A stretch of 64,000 nt of DNA, from assembly GCF_026340975.1 (NCBI RefSeq), contig NZ_JAPEOS010000004.1, positions 1 to 64,000 of the forward strand. Direction: 5' to 3'. Position 1 is the first letter of the stretch. Each line of letters starts with the position of its first letter. The notes under the pieces are model-generated. The model was not told where the DNA came from. It ran no database searches and saw only the letters and a program-made list of their open reading frames with translations. The DNA comes from Streptomyces sp. NBC_01214. Lineage in GTDB: Bacteria; Actinomycetota; Actinomycetes; Streptomycetales; Streptomycetaceae. The position numbers and the translations under genes are program-made. This document shows, piece by piece, positions 53,124 to 60,952 of the stretch.

Positions 53124-53609
53124 ATGCCGAGCTTTCAGAGAAGGAAGGCGATCGGTGACGCCCACGAACAGCGCGTCACCCAGGAACTCAACCGACGCGG
53201 ATGGCACGTCAACCCCTGGGGACAGGGAGTCATGGGCGAACCCGTACGGCTCGCCCTGCATCACACCACCAGCTCGCTGCGCTGGACGCCCGACCTCATC
53301 GCCGCACAGGGCCGACAGGTCGTCCTGATCGACTGCAAGAGCCGCATGACCAGCCGGACCAGCCGGCGGCACGCCGTGGAACGCGCCGCGGTCACCGCCC
53401 ACCTCCAGCTCGTCGCCTGGACCGAGCTCCCCCTCTACTACGTCTTCGACAACCTCGACCTTCTCACCCCGTATGACGTCCTCGGCCTGGGGCAGGAAGG
53501 CCCTCGAACCACCGCCGGCTCCGGGACGCCCTACTTCCTCGTCCCCGCCACGCGCGCCTCGGTATTCGACGATGTCTTCGGCGCCCCAGACGGGCTCATG
53601 GCAGCCTGA
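53124..53609 (+). CDS. Small PD-(D/E)xK nuclease-like protein, copy 2
   Basis: A 161-residue homologue of the 14169-14645 product: RRKAIGDAHEQRVTQELNRR, TPDLIAAQGRQVVLIDCKSR (PD ... DxK core), PLYYVFDNLDLLTPYDVLGL and a C-terminal ASVFDDVFGA. Roughly 45% of positions look identical. ATG 53124 follows the Jet operon by 230 bp. Similar genes occur next to Streptomyces telomere genes; the role is unknown. Confidence 0.68.
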   Translation: MPSFQRRKAIGDAHEQRVTQELNRRGWHVNPWGQGVMGEPVRLALHHTTSSLRWTPDLIAAQGRQVVLIDCKSRMTSRTSRRHAVERAAVTAHLQLVAWTELPLYYVFDNLDLLTPYDVLGLGQEGPRTTAGSGTPYFLVPATRASVFDDVFGAPDGLMAA

Positions 53610-53755
53610 ACTCGGATGCACGCGCTGTGAGGCATCTGGTCGATCAGCCGCGGGATCGAACCGGGCATGGCCTCCGCGCCGGCAGGGTCGTCGCGGGCGG
53701 ATCTCGATTGTGGCGCCGCAACAGTGTCTGGCGGCCCGTCGGCGGGGGTCGTCAC

Positions 53756-54829
53756 TCAGGATGTGTGCTGGGATCCCGTGGTGCGGGCGATGAATCCTGC
53801 ACGGCCTTCCCCGACGGGATGCTGCCATGCGTCACCCGCGCTGCGCTCGGCAGCCAGACAGCGCAGCTGGAGAAGGCCAAGGCTCAGGAAGTAGCGGTCG
53901 GCCAGGGAGACTTTCCCTGGCTGCACTTGTCGTGCACTCATCCATTCCATCAACATGGCGGCCGCGTGGCGGGCCATCCAGGGACGGGAAAGGTCTGCTT
54001 CAGACTCCAGCCCACCGGTCGCACGGTGCCACATCTGATCGACGGCTGTCCGCACCTCTTTACGCAGGTCGCGAAGCTCTTCCTGGCTCGTCCCGAGAAG
54101 CAGTTCGAAACGCTTCTCGGGAGAGGTCTCCTCATGGCGGCCCATCTGGGATGAGTGAGAGATGGCCGCGTACTCCCATACCGCAAGGACGTCCCCGTCA
54201 TACGGGGTGCAGTCGAAGGCCAGCACTGCTGAAAGGTCGGCCATGAACTCGTGATCGTCCTCGGGCAGGCGAAACATGTTCAGCCCCACGAGGACGCCGA
54301 TGAGCCGCTCGTCGACCTCTCGCTGCGAAGCACCAGCAAGGTCCGGAAGACGTCGCAGGTTGCTCCTCATCTGGCGCACCAATCGGCCGCCCTTGGCCAG
54401 TTCGGTCCGAGCCTCGGCTTCCGCCGCCTCGTACTCCTGCCCGAGAACTGACTCCCACCCTTCAGGAACACGTGCCGCGGCCCGTGCGACCACCTTCTCG
54501 TTACGGAGACGGCCTTTGAAGTACGCGCGCGCAATCGCAATCTTGAGCGCCGTCTCTGGGACATCGGCGCCTTCGAAGAACGCAAGAAGTGCCAGATCGT
54601 CGCTCTTCCGTCCAGGGGTACTGTGCCGGGCGAGTGCGCAGACAAGGTCACTCGTCCCGTCCGGGTAGGCCGAGGCGGTGCCGTGCCGACCGCGATAGAC
54701 ACGCGTCGGTTGCGGCAGCAGGCCGCGCCGACGCCATCGCTCAAGCTGACTCGCGCTGACCGCATAGCCCTGCGCGCGGGCATGCTGCATCAGCTCCATA
54801 TCAGCCCTGCTGGGTTCACTTCGAGGCAT
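53756..54829 (-). CDS. MerR-like HTH protein of unknown function
   Basis: ATG 54829 gives 357 residues. The N-terminus has a MerR-type HTH (AVSASQLERWRRRGLLPQPT ... AYPDGTSDLV). The rest is helical with no known ligand domain (DDLALLAFFEGADVPETALK, LRDLRKEVRTAVDQMWHRAT). It is convergent with the nuclease gene and divergent from the 55297 gene. It may regulate the neighbouring defence genes, but this is only positional. Confidence 0.65.
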   Translation of the reverse strand: MPRSEPSRADMELMQHARAQGYAVSASQLERWRRRGLLPQPTRVYRGRHGTASAYPDGTSDLVCALARHSTPGRKSDDLALLAFFEGADVPETALKIAIARAYFKGRLRNEKVVARAAARVPEGWESVLGQEYEAAEAEARTELAKGGRLVRQMRSNLRRLPDLAGASQREVDERLIGVLVGLNMFRLPEDDHEFMADLSAVLAFDCTPYDGDVLAVWEYAAISHSSQMGRHEETSPEKRFELLLGTSQEELRDLRKEVRTAVDQMWHRATGGLESEADLSRPWMARHAAAMLMEWMSARQVQPGKVSLADRYFLSLGLLQLRCLAAERSAGDAWQHPVGEGRAGFIARTTGSQHTS

Positions 54830-55296
54830 GCACAAGACGCTACGAAAGACACCACGACAGCTTCCGCACCCACCGCGCGGGGGTCTATCTAGCAGTACGC
54901 TGCGTTCAGTTTCTCAGCGCATCGTGCGCTCCTGGCAATCTCGGTTCGTCACAAGCAGCTTGTCGGCAAGAGAAGGAAGCCTGCTTCCTCTCAAAGCCCC
55001 GCCCTGGCTGCAGCGTTCGCCCTTGCCAAGCAGCTTCGGGGACGCAGCAGAGCCTGTTATGGGGCCTCGTGGCGGGCCGAGCCGAAGCGCACCCGGAAGC
55101 GAGATGAGCGAAACGTGTGATGCCACGGGCAGAGGTCGGTTAGCGTTGTTTCGGATCCGGGTTGTCGATCGCATCGACGGCACCAGCCGCTTGGCCTTTT
55201 TATGCGCTGTCCGGGGATGCGGCTGCACCGCGCCCACCAGCAGCCTTCCTTCGTCTGTGGTCGGCCAACAGTCGGCTGCGCATCACCGGAGTACCC
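54830..55296. other. Intergenic region, no gene recognised
   Basis: About 470 bp between two divergent genes. I see open frames but no ribosome sites, families, RNA or long repeats. It must hold the promoter of the 55297 gene; none is clear. Confidence 0.4.
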
Positions 55297-56718
55297 ATGA
55301 AGGCTTCATCTGTTGCATCCGTTCCCCGCGACTTCCTCTGCGAACACACCCTCAACAAGAGCCGGGTCCTTGTCCTGCTTGCCCACCGCGGCGGCCCCGC
55401 GTCCCTGCAAGCCGTACTGACGTGCCGAGATGCAGGACTGGCGCAGCAAGCAGCACGTCTCCTGACCGCCGCTGCGGCCAACGGCGCGCTCACAACACGG
55501 GAATCGGCCGCCGCACAGAAAGTGAGCGAAGAGCTGCCGGAAGCTCCGGCCTCGTCCTTCCGACAAGCTCTTGAGCGGGCCCGTTCCGGGGAGTGGCCGA
55601 CCAGTCCGCACGCCCTTTCCTCTTGGTCGGCGAACGCTCTGTCGGCAGGTGGGAGCGCGGACGGCGCTCCTGGGACTGAGCTTTCGGTGTCCGCGGTCCG
55701 TTCCCCGAAGGATGCCCGCCTTGCGGATCTGCCCGGCTCGGTCGTGCGGGTCGTCCAGCTGCGGGAGTTCCACATCTACGACGAGGACAGGGTCCTGGCA
55801 GCTGCTGCGGCCGGCGGCTGGGAGCCCATGCCGGATGAGGAGCTGGGGGACGACGATCCGAAGGACCTCGTGGGGGCGGTGATGTTCGCTGCGGAGACAA
55901 CGGGCGAGCTGCCTGGCCTGGACTGGCTCACTGACGCACAGGAAGCCAGTCTGCTGCTGCCTTCGCGGGGCGACGAGGTCGCCGACTGGTCCACCGAGGC
56001 CATCCGCGTCAACTTCGGCACCGGCTGGCGGCTTCGGCAGGCTCAAAGCCCCTACAGTGCGCCGTCTGCCCGGCCCGATTCCCCGTCTCCGGACTTCGCA
56101 GCGCTGTTCCCCTTGCCCCTTGCCTGTGACTGCGGCGAGGAGGACTGCGGGAAGTGTGACTGGCAGCTGTCACCACGATCTGCAGACCTGCTGTACAGCG
56201 CGTTGGTGTGGCTGGCGGAGTCGGCGTATGACGATGCAGCCGAGTTAGGCGAGCGCCCAGTGACCGAGGACGATGACGGCACCTGGGGAGTCTTCTCCCG
56301 CCTACCAAAGGTGGCGTGGAGTCAGGGAATGCAGTGGCGACGCGGGCTGGCCCGCGCCTGCGACGACCTTGCCGGCGACCTTGCGGGCGGAAGCTGGCCT
56401 CAGCCCACCTGCGCGGCTGAGGAAATGGTCCTCCACCTCGCTCTCCAAGACGCGCCCGATCACGTGGGGACAGCGGACGAGGACCCGGCACACGCCGCTC
56501 TGCCCACTCATCGCGACGACTACGACTTCGACGCCTGCTCGGACCTCTTTTTCCAGGACCATGACGTTCTGTGGCTCTTCAGCAGCCGCTACAACCAAAA
56601 CACTGCGACGTCGGACAGCGATCAGCCCCTCGTCCCGGATGCGCTCAGGCCCGACAACTGGTTCGAGGGCTTCCTCAACGTGCCCGCGCGTGCTGCCGAC
56701 CGCGGATACCGCCGCTGA
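55297..56718 (+). CDS. Unknown 473-aa protein, partner of the following helicase
   Basis: From ATG 55297 (MKASSVASVPRDFL). The middle has an acidic domain (DEELGDDDPKDLV) and a Cys cluster (CDCGEEDCGKCDW) that could bind zinc. The C-terminal part is WLAESAYDDAAELGERP and DACSDLFFQDHDVLWLF. No family recognised. Codon 317 is TTA. It lies 110 bp before the helicase-nuclease on the same strand; the two may form one defence unit, which is inference. Confidence 0.6.
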   Translation: MKASSVASVPRDFLCEHTLNKSRVLVLLAHRGGPASLQAVLTCRDAGLAQQAARLLTAAAANGALTTRESAAAQKVSEELPEAPASSFRQALERARSGEWPTSPHALSSWSANALSAGGSADGAPGTELSVSAVRSPKDARLADLPGSVVRVVQLREFHIYDEDRVLAAAAAGGWEPMPDEELGDDDPKDLVGAVMFAAETTGELPGLDWLTDAQEASLLLPSRGDEVADWSTEAIRVNFGTGWRLRQAQSPYSAPSARPDSPSPDFAALFPLPLACDCGEEDCGKCDWQLSPRSADLLYSALVWLAESAYDDAAELGERPVTEDDDGTWGVFSRLPKVAWSQGMQWRRGLARACDDLAGDLAGGSWPQPTCAAEEMVLHLALQDAPDHVGTADEDPAHAALPTHRDDYDFDACSDLFFQDHDVLWLFSSRYNQNTATSDSDQPLVPDALRPDNWFEGFLNVPARAADRGYRR

Positions 56719-56828
56719 CCCTGGCGGGCCGCTCCCTGCCCTTAGGGAGCGGCCCAGCCACTGCTCCTGGGGCCCTGAGGTCTGTCAGCCGGCCCTTCCC
56801 CCATTCCCGTAGCAGAAGGCTGTGCCCA

Positions 56829-59800
56829 ATGAACGTGACCACTCCCCCAATGTGGGCCGATGATCAAAGATTCGAGGCGAACAAGGTTCGCCAGCTGCTG
56901 ATTCCTGCTGGTGGACTTGAGGTTTCCGGGCAGAACAGGACCCTGCAGGTGTCGAGCGTCTTCGGCCGCTGGTCGGCCTGTCCTGCCGGGCAAGAGCCGG
57001 GCCCGGAGACACTGACGGCGGTACTGCCGGCAGGAGACGGCGACGTTGCCTGGCATGGGAGCCTGCAGGCCCACGTCCCGGAGACGGTCGTCGAGTCCTA
57101 CAGGGGTGCCATCGGTTTCCGCCACCATGACGAGCCCAACAGCTTGCGTCGCCCACAAGTCGGTGCGCTGCATGCGGTCATGGGCCACTGGGCGTCAGGG
57201 CTTGGGGAACCGGGCATCGTGGTGATGCCCACCGGGACGGGCAAGACGGAGACCATGCTCGCTCTGCTCGTCGCAGCCCGCCCTGAGCGGTTGTTGGTGC
57301 TGGTACCCAGTGCGGCCCTGCGGGACCAGATCGCGGGCAAATTCGAAACGCTCGGCATCCTTCAGCAGGAGCGGATCGTGACCGCTGGCGCGCTGCGGCC
57401 GTGTGTGGGCCGGCTCGAGCAAGGTTTCAGGGATCCGGCCGAGGCCGAGCGGTTCGCGCGGGCGTGCAATGTCGTGGTGACCACCCCGAACATCCTGAAC
57501 CGGGCCACGCCGCAGGTGAGGGCCGCGCTGCTGGGGCAGTTCTCGCATCTGATCGTGGACGAGGCCCATCACGCTCCCGCCCTCACGTGGGCAAGCGTCA
57601 TCGAGGATTTCTCCGACCGGCAGGTGCTGCTGTTCACTGCCACACCGTTCAGGGAGGACGGGCGCCGGCTTCCGGGCCGGATCGTCTTCCGCTTCCCGTT
57701 GCGTGAGGCCCAGCGGGACGGCTATTTCCGGCGCATCACCTACCGGGCCGTTCTCGGGCTGCAGGACGTCGACGAAGAGCTGGCTACACACGCGGTCGCC
57801 CAGCTGCGGGGTGACCTGGACGCGGGGTTCGATCATCTACTGATGGCCCGGGCCGCCAGCATTCGCTCCGCCGAGCACATCGCAGCGATCTACCAGAGGC
57901 TGGCTCCGGAGCTGGCTCCCACCTTGGTGCACCAGAACATTGGCGTAGCGCGTCGCAAGGCAGCCATTGACGCTCTCAAGGACCGCACTTGTCGCGTCAT
58001 CGTCTGTGTCGACATGCTCGGCGAGGGCTTTGACGAGCCGGCGCTAAAAATCGCTGCCATGCATGAGGCCCGCAAGAGTCTCAGCCCGATGGTGCAGTTC
58101 ATCGGCCGGTTCACTCGTGCTGCGGATGGACTGGGCGAAGCCACCGTGTTCGTCGCCCAGGAGCCTCACAATGGCGCTTCGCCGCTGCGCCAACTGCTCC
58201 GGGAGGACGCCGACTGGAACCTGCTGCTGCGCGACCTGACCGACCACCCGACGGTCACCGCGGAGGAGAACGATGCCTTCGACGCGACATTCGACGGCGC
58301 TCCGGAGGAAGTCGCAGTCAGTGTGCTGGAGCCGAAGATGAGCGCCATCGCCTACCGTGCAACCACCTCGGACTGGACTCCCGAAGCAGCGCTCGCCCTG
58401 TTCCGCAGCAACGAACGCGTCCTTGACGACACCATCGCCTTGGGGGGCGAGGAACTACCCGTCGCCTGGTTCGTCGTGGAGCGCCGAACGCCCGTGCGTT
58501 GGGGTGCACCCCAGGCACTGGAGCAGGTCGTCTACGAGCTGGTGGTGCTGTACTTCGACACCACACGGCAGGTTCTGTACATCCACGGCTCGGAGAAATC
58601 AGGCAGCTACAAGGACCTCGCCGAGGCGGTCCTCGGCACGGGCTTCGAGCTGATCAACGGTGCCCGGACGTACCGGGTTCTTGCCGGCGTGGACCGGCTT
58701 GTCCCCACGAACGTCGGCCTGAAGGATTCCCGGGCCTACTTCACGCGCTTCACGATGCATGTGGGAAGCGACGTCTCGGAGGGGTTCGACACCGCCCAGG
58801 AGCACAAAAGCCAGACTCACATCGCCGCGTCCGGCTTCGATCAGGGCGAGAGTGTGGCGATCTGTGCCGCGGCCTCCGGCCGATTCTGGTCTCCTACCAC
58901 CGCGCCAAGTCTGAAGGCATGGACCGAGTGGTGCGACCGGCAGGGCACGAAGCTGCTGGACAGCTCGATCAATCTGGAGCGGGTCTTCGACGGGTTCATC
59001 ATTCCCGAGGACCTGACCGAGCGGCCACCCCACGTCCTGCTGGGCGTCCAGTGGCCTTGGCAGGTCTACACGGGTGCACGTGACAGGCTCACGGTCACCT
59101 ACGACCAGCGAAGCTACGCGATCACCGACGTCGAATTCGAGGTGGACGACTACTCTCCCACGGGCCCGTTCCTCTTCTCCTTGACGACCAAAGACTGGCG
59201 TGTCCCCTACCAGGCGTCCTACGAGGACAAGGGGCTCGTCTACCGACCACGCGAGAAGGACGCCGTCGTCGCCTCGAGAGGTCCGAACGCACATCCGAAG
59301 CCGTTGGCGGAATGGCTGAATGCGAACAAGCCCGACCTGTTTCTCGAAGGTGACCGTCTCATCGACGACAATGGCAAACTCATCAGCCCCAACTACGAGC
59401 GGCGTCCCTTCGATGTGGCGTTGCTGACGCCGCTGGACTGGGCCGGGGTGGACTTCACCAAAGAGTCCCAGCGCGCTGAACGCCTCGTCGACTCGATTCA
59501 GTACTACGTCTCGGCTCATCTGCGGGCCACTGGTTCTTTCGACGTTCTCATTGACGACGACGGGGCAGGTGAGGCAGCGGATCTCGTCGGTCTCACGGTT
59601 GACGGGAGGCACCTGGACGTGACGCTTGCGCACTGCAAGTACTCGAAGGAGAGCGCAGGCAAGCGGGTAAAGGACCTGTACGAGGTGTGCGGTCAGGCGA
59701 TGCGTGGTGCGAAGTGGCGGCGCGGACCGATGCAGCACCTCCTGGCCCACCTGCACGACCGTGCTGTGAAGTACACCCAGCGCAATAACGGAATCTCGCC

Positions 59801-60002
59801 TTACGACGTCGGAGACGCCAGGAAGCTGTTCGAGATCCGCGAGCAGGCCCACATGCTGACGCCCCGCTTCCACACGGTCATTGCCCAGCCCGGCCTTCAG
59901 GCGAGCCGGGCCAGCAACGACCAGCTGCTGCTCCTGGCCGGTGCGGACAAGTACGTACGGGACACCACGGCCGGTGACTTCATCGTCTACTGCAGCAGGT
60001 AG
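56829..60002 (+). CDS. Large SF2 helicase with possible C-terminal nuclease domain
   Basis: ATG 56829 gives 1057 residues. SF2 motifs: VVMPTGTGKTETMLALL (about 134), LIVDEAHHAPAL (about 243), LFTATPF, and FIGRFTRAADGLGEA (motif VI, about 425). The C-terminal region (about 905-950) reads VLIDDDGAGEAADLVGL then LDVTLAHCKYSKES, a D...D...K spacing that could be a PD-(D/E)xK-type nuclease, with Asp/His/Lys but no perfect ExK. Such helicase-nuclease fusions are common in phage-defence genes. Followed by a strong hairpin. Confidence 0.75.
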   Translation: MNVTTPPMWADDQRFEANKVRQLLIPAGGLEVSGQNRTLQVSSVFGRWSACPAGQEPGPETLTAVLPAGDGDVAWHGSLQAHVPETVVESYRGAIGFRHHDEPNSLRRPQVGALHAVMGHWASGLGEPGIVVMPTGTGKTETMLALLVAARPERLLVLVPSAALRDQIAGKFETLGILQQERIVTAGALRPCVGRLEQGFRDPAEAERFARACNVVVTTPNILNRATPQVRAALLGQFSHLIVDEAHHAPALTWASVIEDFSDRQVLLFTATPFREDGRRLPGRIVFRFPLREAQRDGYFRRITYRAVLGLQDVDEELATHAVAQLRGDLDAGFDHLLMARAASIRSAEHIAAIYQRLAPELAPTLVHQNIGVARRKAAIDALKDRTCRVIVCVDMLGEGFDEPALKIAAMHEARKSLSPMVQFIGRFTRAADGLGEATVFVAQEPHNGASPLRQLLREDADWNLLLRDLTDHPTVTAEENDAFDATFDGAPEEVAVSVLEPKMSAIAYRATTSDWTPEAALALFRSNERVLDDTIALGGEELPVAWFVVERRTPVRWGAPQALEQVVYELVVLYFDTTRQVLYIHGSEKSGSYKDLAEAVLGTGFELINGARTYRVLAGVDRLVPTNVGLKDSRAYFTRFTMHVGSDVSEGFDTAQEHKSQTHIAASGFDQGESVAICAAASGRFWSPTTAPSLKAWTEWCDRQGTKLLDSSINLERVFDGFIIPEDLTERPPHVLLGVQWPWQVYTGARDRLTVTYDQRSYAITDVEFEVDDYSPTGPFLFSLTTKDWRVPYQASYEDKGLVYRPREKDAVVASRGPNAHPKPLAEWLNANKPDLFLEGDRLIDDNGKLISPNYERRPFDVALLTPLDWAGVDFTKESQRAERLVDSIQYYVSAHLRATGSFDVLIDDDGAGEAADLVGLTVDGRHLDVTLAHCKYSKESAGKRVKDLYEVCGQAMRGAKWRRGPMQHLLAHLHDRAVKYTQRNNGISPYDVGDARKLFEIREQAHMLTPRFHTVIAQPGLQASRASNDQLLLLAGADKYVRDTTAGDFIVYCSR

Positions 60003-60059
60003 CCCAGATGCCGTGGCGGCAGGCTGCAACGCGTTACCTCGCGATGCCGGGAGCTGCCC

Positions 60060-60081
60060 GGCCCCGGCTGAAGCCGGGGCC
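60060..60081 (+). terminator. Hairpin after the helicase gene
   Basis: GGCCCCGGC, TGAA loop, GCCGGGGCC: a perfect 9-bp stem with a four-base loop, 57 bp past the helicase stop. Confidence 0.65.
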
Positions 60082-60281
60082 CGTTGGATGGCATCAGCCG
60101 ACGGGCCGCGCCTCAGAAAGAGGCGAACCGGCCCGGAGCGTCGTGCGAGAACAGTCCTGCCGGGTCGATCAGAGGAACGACGGCCTCATACAGTCGCCGC
60201 CGGCCGGGTTCACTTGGCCGTCGTGGCGCTCGGGCACAGCGAATCCGGCGCCTGCGACCAGGTCCGCAAACTAAAGTGAGG

Positions 60282-60515
60282 ATGGCCCGCTACCGCAACG
60301 GTGTCCTATCCGCCCGTGGCATACCTCCTGAGATGCTCGCTCGGGCCCTGGATGTGGCCTGTCTGGGCAGCGCCCGCCCGCTGGGCATGTCCGGCCTGAT
60401 GCTGACGCAGGGCAGCGACGAGGCCCGGCAGTTCGCGCTCGGCCTGGAGGAACGCACCCTGTCAGTCCGCGATAAGCCCGTATCGTGCACTGGCTGGACT
60501 GATTCCCCCACCTGA
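60282..60515 (+). CDS. Small hypothetical protein (77 aa)
   Basis: ATG 60282 with GTGAGG upstream. The frame ARYRNGVLSARGIPPEMLAR ... SLMLTQ-like (GLMLTQGSDEARQFALGLE) has normal codon use. No family. It may be a fragment of a longer lost gene. Confidence 0.4.
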   Translation: MARYRNGVLSARGIPPEMLARALDVACLGSARPLGMSGLMLTQGSDEARQFALGLEERTLSVRDKPVSCTGWTDSPT

Positions 60516-60615
60516 CTGCGGCCATATCCAGTCCTATCCGAGGCTCGGTGGGGGCGGGGGGCTTCCTTCTGTCCTGTTGGTTCGGGGCGAGCGTCGCCGT
60601 CCAGCACCGAGTGCG

Positions 60616-60825
60616 TCACCCCAGCACAGCGGCCAGGAAGGTCAGCAGTGCCAGCGACATCGTGAAGGCGCTGGCGAACGCGATGCCACAGCGGGTCAAG
60701 ACTGCGGCCTGAGAGGCGCCGTCCATGCGGGCCAGCATCCCAGCCGCGGCAGCTACAGCCAGGCAGAAGAGGACATCGACGGCCAGGATGAGGAGCACGA
60801 TCGTGAGGTGGCTGTGGACGGTCAT
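60616..60825 (-). CDS. Small membrane protein (69 aa)
   Basis: Two hydrophobic helices: LTIVLLILAVDVLFCLAVAA and CGIAFASAFTMSLALLTFLA. ATG 60825 has AGGATCAAG upstream. Divergent from the NACHT gene. No family named. Confidence 0.6.
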   Translation of the reverse strand: MTVHSHLTIVLLILAVDVLFCLAVAAAAGMLARMDGASQAAVLTRCGIAFASAFTMSLALLTFLAAVLG

Positions 60826-60952
60826 CTTGATCCTTTGAAGGTCGCGGGTGGTGAACTAGAGCGAGCTTCCGGGTTCATGCGTTCGCTCGGGTTCGAGTAG
60901 ACGAGGATGAACGTGTCGGTCAGGGCCAGGCTTCCGGCGGAGGGGTGGGGGC

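Noticed and set aside
58599..60029. A 476-codon minus-strand frame
   Set aside because: Antisense of the helicase gene, with no ribosome site and no recognisable family.
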